A DNA stretch of 64,000 bases from Balanoglossus misakiensis (taxonomy: Eukaryota; Hemichordata): contig CM082576.2 of assembly GCA_040954595.2 (NCBI GenBank), positions 19,468,001 through 19,532,000 on the forward strand. The letters are read 5' to 3'. Made by a program: the position numbers and the translations under genes. This document shows, one piece after another, positions 11,786 to 23,045 of this stretch (position 1 is the stretch's first letter; each line of letters opens with the position of its first letter). The notes beneath the pieces were generated by a model. It was given only the letters and a program-made list of their open reading frames with translations. It was not told the origin of the DNA and ran no database searches.

Positions 11786-12394
11786 CCACAACTCTCCATG
11801 ATTTGTATCATCGAGATTGTCCATTTAATTACTTTCTGTTTTAGATACTAACAATGATATGAAGTACATATAACTGTATTAAGATTTATCTAGAAAAAGT
11901 ATGTTGAGGAATTAGAGTGAAAATTTCAAAATCAAGATTTAAAAGCCATAGAAATCAAAGTATTCATTCATGTACGTCAAATGTCACACTTAGGAGGAAA
12001 GAAGCAATGACTAACTGAGGTGGCCAGTCTCTGTTGAAAGTTAACATGTAAATTTCCATTGTTCTGTCTATAGAAAAAAATCAATATCGTTTTGTTTGAT
12101 TAAACAAGTGTTTCAAGTGTCCCTGTTTTACTTCAAACTTTTTTGTATCGGCTGGCTATGCAATTGCTTATTTTATAAAATTTGTATCTCCTCTTTCAAT
12201 AATGCATGATTTTGTTTATCATTTGAAATGGTAATTGACAATAAGATTCGCCTTTAAAGCATGCTCTCAAAATTTGTATTAGTGGTCTACAATTTTCTCT
12301 ACACATGTGAACTTTGCCTGGTTTGACCGAGTAATCTCTGGTTGTACAAACCAGAGTGATTCATGGGATATTTCACGTACTGTGGGGGGTTCTG
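11786..12394. other. No gene recognised; AT-rich
   Basis: I see no convincing coding exon, RNA gene or element boundary here. The words GACTAACTGAGGTGGCCAGT and the phrases around 12300-12390 look like decayed repeat sequence. Confidence 0.5.
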
Positions 12395-12850
12395 AGAAGA
12401 GTTTTGACCAAAAATGGCAAAAATCATCCCAAAAATATACTATTCAATTCATCAAGTTGATTTGAAAAACATACATGCAAATCTTACTTGGGCTACCCCT
12501 AATATGACTAACAAATTTCAAAGCAATGTAACAACCGGTTTAAAACAAAAATTCAAAAACGGCCGAAATTGCTCCAAAATTATGAATATGCAAATTTTGC
12601 AACATTTTAACAAAAGTATGCTAACTCATATCACCTATATGAAGCTTCATACTAAATTTCAAAGAAGTCGTCTCATCAATTTTAGAAAAGTAGATGTTTT
12701 ACCAAAAATGAGGAAAAAGGCAAAAAATGCATAAAAATAGAACATTCAAACTATTCAAAATACAGGACTGTATGTGGTTGACATAAGGTACTTGCATACC
12801 AATTGTCAAATCAATCTGACCAGTGGTTTTGACCAATTTCAAATTTTCCC
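12395..12850 (+). repeat. Dispersed AT-rich repeat R1, copy 2
   Basis: Near-duplicate of 11333-11720 in the same orientation, extending further on the left. It ends with the motif series GACCAGTGGTTTTGACCAA and AGCTAATTTGCAT that recurs at 15390, 17640, 18110 and 25320. Confidence 0.8.
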
Positions 12851-13160
12851 AGCTAATTTGCATTTATTTAACAATTTCAACTGAATATGGCTGCCAGGTC
12901 AAATGACTGATTTGAATTTCAAGGTGCACACTCATTGGCAAGGACAACTGTGACAAATTCAAGAAGCATAGGTGTGGCAGGTTTTCAGAGCAAGGTGTAA
13001 AAAATATCCAGGGAATGGGGCCCAAGCTCCTAAAAACCCAGCACAATACCAATAGGGACTCATATTACTAACAAAGTGTAAGCCTGTAATAAGTCAAAAG
13101 CTGCACATCTTTTTACCACCTCGTGCCAGTACTAAGCAATAAGACTTTTTATAGAGTTGT
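12851..13160. other. No gene recognised
   Basis: AT-rich sequence between an R1 copy and the TTAA-flanked element. Open frames here are short and have no recognisable domain. Confidence 0.5.
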
Positions 13161-13164
13161 TTAA

Positions 13165-13897
13165 GGTGGCACTGCATGAAACCGTCGAGACTTTTTCAGA
13201 GGCCTATTTCTCATCAAAGACAAAGTTTAAACCCCCATAAACCATATATATTCTGGAAGCTGAGATTTTGAACTTTTGTTTGAGTTGCAAATATTATTGA
13301 TCCCCGGAAATGGTGGCGATTTTGGGCGAAAAAAACCATTTTTTGATATTATGTCATGAAATTTAAAATAGGTAAAAAAGTTGACCATGCATCATGCATC
13401 TTAATATGTCATTCGAAACTAAAGTACACGTGCAAAAAAACGCTAATTTTGTTTTGCGTTATCTGCTTCCATTGAGGAGTAACAGCGTTTGAAAGTTAGA
13501 TTTTCTGAAAATTTGATCAAATTCACGGTGAGTTGTATTGAATCAGAGTTTATTCCCGCCAGGGACACTTTATCGACATACAAAACTAGCGTTTTGTTGG
13601 ATGGGTCATACACAATTCCCTGTCAAAATTTGAGCAAATTCGGCCAATGCAGGGTGAAGCTATTTTAGTCCGAAGTTGTCAAAAGCAGCGAAAATGCAAA
13701 CCGAGAAAAACGGCCATTTGCATTGTTGACACCTATTTGTTAAGCTGTGAACTCATTCAGAAAAGTGCTATTTGGGGGTGATTGTGCACCATTTCCGCCA
13801 AGACGTATTAGTCAGGATGTGGGTGAGTATTAGGCCTACCGATTTATGTAAAAAAGTAAAATTTGGCAAAAATCACAACTTTTCATGCAATGCCACC
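13165..13897. mobile_element. 733-bp non-autonomous DNA transposon with TTAA target duplication
   Basis: The left end GGTGGCACTGCATGAAA and the right end TTTCATGCAATGCCACC are inverted complements with one mismatch, and each is flanked directly by TTAA (13161-13164 and 13898-13901). TTAA duplication with short terminal inverted repeats is the hallmark of the piggyBac group. No transposase frame lies inside, so it would depend on an enzyme from elsewhere. The interior is less AT-biased than the flanks. Confidence 0.8.
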
Positions 13898-13901
13898 TTA
13901 A

Positions 13902-14399
13902 TTGTCTCTGCTGATGCCAGAGATTGAAAAAGAATCCTACAAGTTAGGATTTTCAGAAACAATGATAGCTATTTCTATTACTGTTTGTAAACAAAAATGT
14001 GATGTTCACCGCCTTGTTTTCAGAAAAGTATTTACATAAATGTTTTTCCATAGAGTTAACACAGACATTGGCAGCCATCTTGAATTTCAAAAACTGCAAC
14101 AATATCTCCAATGCAACAAATCTGCAAATTGTACTATTTGACACCTGACTTAGGTCAAGGGGTTTCAGAGATGATGACTACTCTTCAGACTCAGACAAAA
14201 TAATAATGCAATATTCAGCGGAATTTCAAAAGCATTGACTAAGATCACCAAGGGACAATTCATACCAAAGATCAAAACAATTAGACGTACCTATTTTAAA
14301 GATCATTATGAAAACTTTACAGATTCGGTTATAATGTAAATAAAAGTAGATCACCCCTGTGGACATGGCAATCAGACATGCATATTCTGACAAGATTTT
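13902..14399. other. No gene recognised
   Basis: Short minus-strand open frames occur but look like chance frames in AT-rich DNA. The text resembles decayed dispersed repeat. Confidence 0.45.
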
Positions 14400-15875
14400 T
14401 TGTTTGTACAAAAAGGCAACTGTCTCCAAAATACAAAATTACAGATTATGTCACATACCTCAGGGAGATCAATACTAAATTTCAGAGAAAATTTCCCCCC
14501 AAATATGCAAATTTCACCATATTTTGAAGAAACAACTTGTGTCATACCTAGAAACCTGCATAGTCAAAGTAATCTACGAGCTTAGCTTTTTTCTTCCAAA
14601 AACAGCAAAAAACTTGTTCCAAACTACAAATATGCAGAATTCAACACAATTTGAACACACATTACTTCGCCACCCCAAGAAACCTGCACACCAATTTTAA
14701 AAGCACTTGCGCCAGTGATTTCAGAAAAGAAAAATGTTGACAGACATAGGATGACTGAACATCTATCTACCTGTCAGATAACTTTTGCAGTGCTGAGAGC
14801 AGAGCTAGAGATTGGTGTTGTCTTTTTACATTTTAAATCATCACACTTTGCTACTCAAAGCTACTATTCTGCTATGCTTGAGAAATGACTTGGGACCATT
14901 TTTGGCAAACAATAGTCACTAATCTTCCTCAGTTTATAGTACAATGTACCTACACTGTTTTAGTAATGTACTGAAAATGTTCAGACTATTTCTTGTGTCT
15001 GCATATGTCTTTAGTACAGAAGAATAATCTATCCGGTTGTCATTTCTCTGTTTATTCAGAAATAAACTAGTCTGGGTTGCAACAGTAAAAATTTTAAAAT
15101 ATTCATACCATTTCTGAAGGATGTTCAAAACCAATACCTATGTGAAGCATTATATCAAATTTGCTGGGTAACTGTGGATTTATAACTTTTGCTAATTACA
15201 GTGCTAACTCACACTGGATGATTCGACGGTAATTTTAGATTCATATGAAGATTTTTTACCAATAATGTTGAAAAATACAAACAAATGCATCAAAAATAGA
15301 AAATCAAAATTAGCTCAAAACATACAGGACTGTATGAGGTAGGCATAAGGTACTTGCATACCAATTTCCAAATCAATCTGACCAGCAGTTGTTGAATTTT
15401 GCGAGTTTTGACCAATTTCACATTTTCCAGCTAATTTGCATATATTTGGTAATGACATTTTCATGTTAACAAACTCCAATCTACAGCCCAGCCTGCATCT
15501 GCACACCAAATATCGAGGTGATATGCACAACGGTTTTCAAGTTTTAGATGTGGACGGACATACAGACATACATCCATACAAACAGACAGACATACTGTAA
15601 AACACTTTATTTTCGCGAGCAATTAATTTTCGCCAAATACGCGAGAGCCAAAATAACGTGAAAATAAAAAGTCGCGTAAATTGTTTTTGAAGATAACGAT
15701 GCAGTGAATGAAATAAGAGAACGCGAAAATTAATACTCGCGAAACAGTGGCCTCTCTCGATATCGCGAAAAATTTAACTCGCGAAAATACAGTACATCCA
15801 TACATAAATACAGACGCAACTGATTCCATAAGGCCCATGGTACATACCATATGGGACCTAAAAACTGCAGAAGCT
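14400..15875 (+). repeat. Dispersed AT-rich repeat R1, copy 3, with terminal hairpin
   Basis: Contains the R1 motif order: repeated 'cell' sentences ending in AAATATGCAAATTTCAC-like words, then ACAGGACTGTATGAGG, AAGGTACTTGCATACC, AGCTAATTTGCATAT, AAATATCGAGGTGATATGC, a GGACGGACATACAGACATAC tract and finally AAGGCCCATGG...CCATATGGGACCT. That last pair is a small terminal inverted repeat shared with the ends of other copies (near 17870, 18330 and 25540). It is split by the MITE at 15595-15792. Confidence 0.75.
15595..15792. mobile_element. 198-bp MITE with TA target duplication, inserted in R1
   Basis: The element starts CTGTAAAACACTTTATTTTC and ends GCGAAAATACAG, with TA on each side (15593-15594 and 15793-15794). 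Removing it restores the CATACATCCATACA tract expected for R1. The interior is rich in TCGCG and CGCGA words that pair across the element. TA duplication suggests a Tc1/mariner-type mobiliser; no transposase is encoded. Confidence 0.7.
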
Positions 15876-16059
15876 ACACAAAACATTAATACTGAAAACA
15901 TGGCAAACAGTTGTTGCTAACGGGGTTTTAAATCTCCCTTATAGATATTTTTGAACTCCCAATTTATGATTATTGACTGTTTGATTGATTAGTTGTTGCA
16001 CAAATGATAGTATTATCAAAGTAAATAATATCTGTGAGAAATTTCTTTTCATATTTATT

Positions 16060-17895
16060 TGAATATGGATAGGGTAAGATGGGGGTTAAACAAAACTACA
16101 TTTGTTCAAAAGTGGCAAAAACACAAATATGCAAAAATCACTATAATTGTACACCATCTTACTTAAATCACTACAAGGAACATTCCTGTCAAAGTTCAAA
16201 GCAATCTGACAAGCGCTTTCAGACACAGCGAATTTGATAACCATCTACAAATATATTTTTATTTTTTAAACAATTCTTTTACAACACCTTACTTGGGTTA
16301 CCCCCCTAGGAATCTGCATTCTGAGCAAAAATTACAAAATTGCTCAAAATTATAAATATACCAATTTCACAACAATTTGCAATTTGAACAAAAACTATGG
16401 CTTTCAGAAAGGAAGATTTTTCTTTACCAATAATGCAGTAAAAGACAAAACAATAAAAATAGAAAATTCATAATATTAGCTCAAAACAAAACATACAGGA
16501 CTGTATGGCATTTATTGACATTTATAAGAATATGGACAGGGTATGATAGGGGGGGGGGGAATTATAAATTCCAAGGGGGTCATCAATTTTTTGTCATAGC
16601 TTTTTGGGGCCATAGAAAAAATAACCTAAAAAGTAGGAAATCCTACGTCCCCCTAAGCTTTCATTCTGGCCAACAACTTTTTATGAAGGCTTCTGCAGTT
16701 GTTAAAAACAGATTGCCTGCTATGTTAGACTATCAATCTATAGAGGGGATAAAAAATGTCCTTTTGTCAAGTGTCTGGATTTTGATAACTTCAACAGGTA
16801 AAAATATATTTGTAGATGTTTATCAAATTCGCTATGTCTGAAACAGTATGCTTGCAAATGTATTAATATAGTCAGATAATATGAATAGTGAAGATAGCAA
16901 AACAAACAGGTTTATGCTTATAGCCATAACTTCTATTAGTGATGTACATGTTGTACTTAGCAAATAATTGTTATGATCAACTTGGTTTTTATTGCACAAG
17001 ATCTTTTTATTGCATCCATGTTTCGTTTCATTCTGGATAATAGTCTGTCTAAATAAGTTAACAGGCTTGATGAGGGTTATTTTAAACAGTGTTCTCAAAA
17101 AACCTGCAATGTCATGCCCTATATTTATAAAGTTGAGGAGAGGTTGTATTCCTAGCAGGATGTTGAAATCATTGGAGGACAAACCCTGCCAGTACCAAAA
17201 GTTGCTGGGTGTTATAAATGTTTGAGTAACCCCCCCCCCCCCCTTCCCCAATAACACAATATATACTAAAACATTTTTACAACATCTTACTCAGTTTACC
17301 CTTAGGAATATGCCTACCAAATCAATCTGGCATGCAGTTTTAAAGAAAAAAAAATGACCAAAAGTGGCAAAAATTGCTCAAAATTAAAATATGCAAATTT
17401 TTCAACAATTTGAACAAAACTTTGGTTACTCAGACAACCATTAGAAGCTTCATACTAAAATTCAAAGAATGAGGCCTATAACTTTAAGAAATGATGATTT
17501 CTTTACCAATAATGTGGAATAATACAAAAAATGCATAAAAGATTTTTGGCATAAAAAATTAAAAATCGATCATATTAGCTCAAAACATACAGGACTGTTT
17601 GAGGTAGACATAAGGTACATGCATACTGATTTTCAAATGAATGTGACCAGTGGTTGTTGAGTTTGAGTTTTGACCAATTTCGCATTTTCCTAGCTAATTT
17701 GCATATTTTTGGCAATGACAGCTTCATTTGAACAAACTCCAATCTTCAGCCTGGCCTGCATCTACACACCAAATATCGAGGTCATATGCCCAGCGGTTTT
17801 CAAGTTTGTGATGTGGACGGACATACAGACATACATACATACATCCACCGATATCATAAGGTCCCATGGTAAAGCAAATGGGACCTTACAAAACT
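16060..17895 (+). repeat. Dispersed AT-rich repeat R1, copies 4-5, interrupted
   Basis: R1 text at 16060-16510 and 17250-17895 is separated by about 740 bp that includes a G-run (16550-16559) and a long C-run (17230-17244). A segment near 16214-16262 (CAGCGAATTTGATAA...ATCTACAAATATATTTTTA) recurs inverted at 16795-16845, suggesting a foldback between them. The copy closes with GGTCCCATGG and CAAATGGGACCTTA at 17861-17888. Confidence 0.65.
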
Positions 17896-18385
17896 ATGAT
17901 AACTCAGATCACCTATGAAGCTTCATACTAAATTTCAAATAAGTCAGCTGATCAATTCCAGAAAAGCAGATTTTCTACCGATAATGTGGAAAGAGACAAA
18001 AAATACATAAAAAATCGAAAATTCACATTAGCTCACAACATATAGAACTGTGTGAGGTTAACATAACTTACAGGAATACCAATTTTCAATTTTGAAAGCA
18101 ATTTGCTCAGTAGTTGTCGAGTTCCCGAGTTTGGACGAATTTGACACTTTCCCAGCTAATTTGCATATTTTGGCAATGACAACTTCATTTTGACAACTCC
18201 CACTTAATGCCCTGCCTGCATCTCCACACTAAATATCAAGGTCACATGCCAGTGGTTTCCAAGTGTTTGATATTGATAGACATACAGACAAACATCCATA
18301 CAGACATCCATATATACAGGTGCAACTGATCCCATAAGGTCCCATGGTATAAATACATATACCTGCACCAAATGGGACCTAATAA
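17896..18385 (+). repeat. Dispersed AT-rich repeat R1, copy 6
   Basis: Follows the previous copy in the same orientation, running from CTCAGATCACCTATGAAGC through GCTAATTTGCATATTTTGGC to the terminal pair GGTCCCATGG (18328) and CAAATGGGACCTAA (18369). A close relative lies at 25105-25570. Confidence 0.75.
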
Positions 18386-18709
18386 TTCTGATAAAATGCC
18401 TACATAGTAAGTTTAAAAACCAATTGTACCTTCAACGTCCTTGGACAACAATGGCTAATATTACTTGCCAAGGGCGACTAGAATTTTGGGGGCCTGATGC
18501 AATTCTGATACATGTACTTCATGATTTAGAGATATTGTGAAAATCCTGTCAACCGAATTACAGGGAAATCAGATTTTCCATGTAAAATCATATCACCCAA
18601 AAATGTCAAGTGTCGAAAATAATTTTGAAACAAAAAGTCTACTCAAAATCATACCAAAATTTAAATTTTAAAGCAGTACGTTAGGCAAGCAATTTGAGAA
18701 TGAAGAAAC

Positions 18710-18901
18710 TTACAAAAAAATTATAAATTGAAAATAACTTACAAATGCCGTACACAAACTTACAATCACTACCATATTACTGTACAAGTTAAAAGGACAT
18801 TGTACCAGCAGAGACATTGCGATCGAGCAATCCCCAAGATATACATGACATGGTCTAATTACAAATATTGAATATGTAAAATAGGTACACAACACTTCCA
18901 T
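18710..18901 (-). other. Open frame conserved between blocks A and B, function unknown
   Basis: A minus-strand frame of 63 codons here has a counterpart at 25972-26187 with most residues kept (shared run CTYFTYSIFVIRPCHVYLGD). It is hydrophobic and resembles nothing I know. Because the two blocks are recent duplicates, similarity alone does not show coding. A donor-like GTAAGTTTG follows in both copies. Confidence 0.2.
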
Positions 18902-19079
18902 TCTTTCAGTACAGTCAGCTGCTTGTTAACAATAGGCATGTAGCTATTTCATCAAATTTACAGCCCAAGTCATGCCTATACAATTCTCCCTTAAGCTACC
19001 CTAAGTGAGTGATGAAAATCTCATATGGTCGACAATTGATGGCCGATTTTTGCCATGTTAAAGAAATGGGAGTTCATAA

Positions 19080-19873
19080 GGCTGCATTCACAAACACCTC
19101 TGGAGAGGGGGGGGGGGGCAGGAGAATTGAGCGGGGGGGGGGGGGGATTTGAAAAATTGAAGGTATGTAAGGGGGGATTTGAAATAATTTAGGGACTGAA
19201 AGGGGGGACTTGAAAACTTTGACGACTAAATATTTATTTTGAGTCCACAAAAATGCAGTTTCGCGCCCTTTATTTTACACCCCCTCCCACACCCACCCCC
19301 CTCCATTCATCAACACCTTTCAATCATTAACTGGTTTATCTAGTGTCCCATGTCAGGGGACTTGCCCCCACCCCATGATAACTTTGAGCGGCGACGGTTA
19401 AATTTATCCTCCCCAACATACTGGTAGTTGAGTTAATTTGCTTTTGCCGGGTTCATAAAAATGCAGCTTTGAGCTCTGTATTTTATAAAATTTTCTTACG
19501 TGGGAGGGGGACACCCCTTCCCACACCCACCCCCTTCAATTCCCGGTTTACAATGTCTCCCAACACAGAATACAAATACTTAAAAAATAAAAACCATGTT
19601 CAGTTTTAATACCCACTGATGAGGGGAAACATCAGTTTCAAAGTCTTTTCATGGGAGCGCTGTTTTTCTTTTTTACAAGATAGATAAGTGATGTGTTTTG
19701 CTCTGTGAAAGAAAATGGGGGGGGGGATTTTAAAATTTTGGCAGTTCAGAAGGGGGTGGGGGATTTGAAAATATTTCGGGTTGTGTACAGGGGGGGGGGG
19801 CATGTGAAAATTAGCAGTAAAAAAATTGAATTCTCCCCCCCCCCCCCATCCAGAGGTGTTTGTGAATGGAGCC
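19080..19873. mobile_element. 794-bp PIF/Harbinger-like non-autonomous element with TAA duplication
   Basis: The ends GGCTGCATTCACAAACACCT and AGGTGTTTGTGAATGGAGCC are inverted complements with one mismatch, or two differences depending on where the first base is placed. They are flanked by TAA at 19077-19079 and 19874-19876. Block B has the uninterrupted site (TTCATAAGCTAAAA, TAA at 26388-26390), and a third relative near 48285 is also empty. A 3-bp TWA-type duplication points to PIF/Harbinger. The interior has long G-runs near the left end (19106-19145, 19720-19800) and C-runs near the right end, and no transposase. Confidence 0.85.
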
Positions 19874-20307
19874 TAAGCTAAAGCTAAAGTGATAATGGGT
19901 CATAACAGACAAAATAACAAAATGTGAAAAACATTTAATGAGTTTAATATGCTAACTACGGAGACAGACATGTTTGACCAAAGCATGAAATACACAAAAT
20001 GTATCATTTCTTCCACCTCTTACTACAGTGGGTTGTAGACTTTTCGCCCAGAATGCAATGTGATTTGACCCCCTAGCGCAAAGTGAAAACCTATTTAAGG
20101 CAGCCAGAATTTTCTGCATAGTATGACGGAAACATTTGTAAAGTCATGGCTAGCGTGGGCTGGTAAGTTTATATGGGGCTCTCCATGATAACCAGTTGTG
20201 GCTTAATACCACCACCATAATTTTGAAAGGGCGACTTCACTATTTGATGGGAAAAGGTAGCCTTTACAAACAAGCTATGGAGCATGTATACAGCAAGTTG
20301 TGCTTAC

Positions 20308-20380
20308 CGGAAAGCGGTCTTGGATCAGGCCTAGGTATTCTCTTCCTCCTCCGGCATACGTTGAAATGCTGTGTTTAAGA
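20308..20380 (-). other. Exon-like module e1 of block A (73 nt)
   Basis: On the minus strand the 73 nt are preceded by an acceptor-like TTTGATTCACAG and followed by the donor GTAAGC. The sequence is identical at all 73 positions to 27044-27116 in block B, although the surrounding blocks have diverged. One frame is open throughout and reads LKHSISTYAGGGREYLGLIQ. Joined to the upstream 75-nt module the open frames agree in phase, but the next upstream junction would not. I do not recognise the product. It could be an exon of an unidentified gene, a non-coding exon, or a short repeat that mimics splice sites. Confidence 0.35.
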
Positions 20381-21332
20381 CTGTGAATCAAATATATGCT
20401 TATCAATTAGTAACCAATCAACCTTGCTTTAGAATTATTTGGGCCATACTAATTAGTGAAAATATGCAAAACATGGTATAATATAGGGTCAGACTGTGCT
20501 GCGATAATGTACGTGGAATACGAATCAGAGAAATCTGTAACAGCGATCTTGAAACTCCATTTACATCAGTACTGCAGTAAAGTGGTCCACATGGGTATAC
20601 CACAAACATGGCAGTTAGGTGACAAGTGAAACTGACATCATATCTGTAAACGACAGGTGTACACACACTTTGACATCTACGTAACACTGTACAATGATTT
20701 CTTAATGTTTGTTGTGAAAATGAAACTTACATTTGATCCACCTCACTTTTCATACAACTGGTTAGCGCAAGAATGTAAATTGTTGGCAATTATAAAACAT
20801 TTATTTTACTATAGAAAAGTAAGCCTTTACATTTAAACTTTGAATATCAGTATACTAAAATGTTTCAAACGTGGCTGTCAGTATATCTCATGGCATGGTG
20901 GCAGAAGTACATGTTGTTACCAGGGAAGACACATTGAACATAGACAAGCGCACTAGTCGCTTGGTGATTTTTCATCTAGATTCTCAAAACTTTCTGTGCA
21001 TTTGGTAGCTTTGAGCAAGTTTCTGGTACTGAGCTGAGTTTCGAATTTGGAACTGGGCTGCTTTGGCTTTGATTACCATGGGCCAATATGATCTTATGCA
21101 CACATTTTTGAAAAAAACTCCAGCCTGTTTGTGTCGTGATCTATATTTTTCTTTGTGGCCTAAGGTATTGTTTTATTTCACTATAAACAACATTACTTTC
21201 CTTCATGTGTCTATATATAATAATAGATCTCTTAGCCAGTTTGATGAAGCATAGTGTTGGACTAGCACACTTTCAGCCAAAATTACGGTATCTCCCCGTG
21301 TATTGGTATGGGAGTAATTTCTAGCTATATGG

Positions 21333-21336
21333 TTAA
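21333..21336. other. Empty target site for the block B MITE
   Basis: Block A reads AGCTATATGGTTAAGGAAATG here. Block B has the same text with 347 bp inserted at this TTAA and the TTAA duplicated. Confidence 0.9.
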
Positions 21337-21557
21337 GGAAATGCATCCAAATTTAATTTATGCTTCACATGAAGATTTGAACTTGACCATTTAATTCATG
21401 TCATCACGATCATATCACAGGCAACCGAGGCTAGAATTCGAAGGAAAAAAGTATTGATAACTGGAAGGTGTAAATTAGTTCGTAGACATACATTGTTTCC
21501 TATTGTTTCGGTTGTGCCACGCCCGATAAAAGCAAATATACAGCAAGTCATGCTTAC

Positions 21558-21632
21558 CATTGAGCGGTCTTAAACTCGCCCCAGACGAGGAAGAGAATCC
21601 CGAGTTGAAATGCAGACAATTTCAGGCAGCAT
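21558..21632 (-). other. Exon-like module e2 of block A (75 nt)
   Basis: Minus-strand 75-nt segment preceded by TTTGATTCACAG and followed by GTAAGCATGACTTGCTG. These flanks closely match those of module e1 (GTAAGCACAACTTGCTG), so e1 and e2 look like ancient paralogues. Both contain GCATTTCAAC and AAGACCGCT. The copy in block B (28044-28118) differs at four positions. Only one frame is open. The product is not recognised. Confidence 0.35.
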
Positions 21633-21660
21633 CTGTGAATCAAATAGATATAGAAGTTAG

Positions 21661-22139
21661 TAACCAGTCATAGTAGCTCTAAGTTGGGTGTAAAAGTCTA
21701 AGTTGGGTGTACTAACTCTCCTTGTTAACAGTAACTTTCAAAGAAACTGAGCAATTGGTTAAAAAGATTTGCTATCCAAAAACAAAGAAATTTACAACAA
21801 ACTACCTAAATATTGACAACCAGAATTTAATCAAAGTTGCACATACATGTACATGTGTTATGAAATTGTTAACTAACTTCCAAAGCAATCAGGAACCAGA
21901 TATTAACTGAATATGCTCACGTGCAGTACTGTGATTGGTTGACAGAATAACAAGATTAGAAAAACCAGTTTTAAACCATTTTGGTTTATAGTGTATATGG
22001 TGTAAGGGTTGTGTGTTGCACCATTGTGAAATGTAAACATGTTTGTGGAATTGTTGCCTTGTCAATTTTTGTAAGGGGTTATGAGTCATGTACCCCATCC
22101 TGAACTGCATAAAAATAATAAGTCTATGGAATTCTAAAA
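21661..22139. other. No gene recognised
   Basis: Contains a small direct repeat, CTAAGTTGGGTGTA (about 21680 and 21700). Frames here are short and unremarkable. Confidence 0.45.
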
Positions 22140-23045
22140 CTCTTTGATCAAAAATGGCAAGAAATATACCAAAAAGTATGAATATTTCACCAGATTTCAA
22201 CAAATCTGATTTCTGTTCATGCCTAAGAACCTCTTTAACAAGTTTCAATAAGGTAGACATTTTGGCAAACAACAGGAAATTCAGACAAATCTGACTGATA
22301 TCACATATATGAATTCCCATTCAAAGTTTCCAACCAATTGGACTTGTGGTATTACCGAAGACTATTTGGCCAAACCCTGCAGAAATTCCCAAAAAATACA
22401 ATTATGCAAATTTCATTACAATTTGATCATATCTGACTGAGATCACCCCTAGAAACCCAAATACAAAGTATCAAAACAATTGCACCTACATTTCACAGGA
22501 TTGGATTTTTTGGCAAAAACAGGAAATATTGCCCAAAAATGCATTTTTGCAAATTTCACCACCGTTTGCACAAATGTGATTCAGGTAAGCCCTATGAACC
22601 TCCATACCAAGTTTCCAATCAATTGGACATGTAATTTCAGAGAAAATTTTTTTTTAACAAAACTGCAGAAAATTCCCCCAAAAATTCATAAAAAATAGGA
22701 AACGCCAGATACTGACTCCACCTGAACAAAATCATACGAGGTCTTCCCAAAGTACTTGCACACCAATGCACGCCAATTTTTAACTTAATCTGATCCGCTG
22801 TTATTAAGTTTTTCAATTTTGACTATTTGAACATTTTTCCAGTTAATACCAGTATGCATTTTTTCGCAATAACAATTTCTATGTACACACTAAATATCAG
22901 TAGTTTCAAGTTTTTGATGTTGATGGACATACACATACATACATCAATACATTAAGACGAAACTGATCCATTCACAAAATACATAATTCTGTATGAGGCA
23001 CACATACAGACATACATAGCCGACGGACACCAACTTATGCTATAA
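22140..23045 (+). repeat. Dispersed repeat related to R1, diverged copy
   Basis: Carries repeated 'sentences' of about 140 bp with words such as AATATGCAAATTTCA, AACTCCATACCAAGTTTC and CCTAGAAACC, then GTTGATGGACATACACATACATAC. It is more diverged than the other copies and ends in a GACGGACACC tract near 23022. Confidence 0.6.

Larger units (their letters stand above)
18420..21660. repeat. Duplicated block A
   Basis: Shares long, mostly collinear similarity with 25690-28150 (block B), starting at ACCTTCAACGTCCTTGGACA (18428 and 25702) and ending just after the second exon-like module. Indels separate the copies. Block A carries the 794-bp insertion at 19080-19873 and about 600 bp at 20492-21105 that B lacks. 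B carries a 347-bp MITE and about 200 bp near 26700-26920 that A lacks. Part of the block (19010-19080 equivalent) occurs a third time near 48205-48480. Confidence 0.8.

Noticed and set aside
16832-17257. Minus-strand frame of 141 codons
   Set aside because: It starts in a homopolymer C-run, has no recognisable domain and lies within disrupted repeat sequence.
19606-19881. Frames with proline and glycine runs
   Set aside because: They are translations of G- and C-runs inside the PIF/Harbinger-like element.
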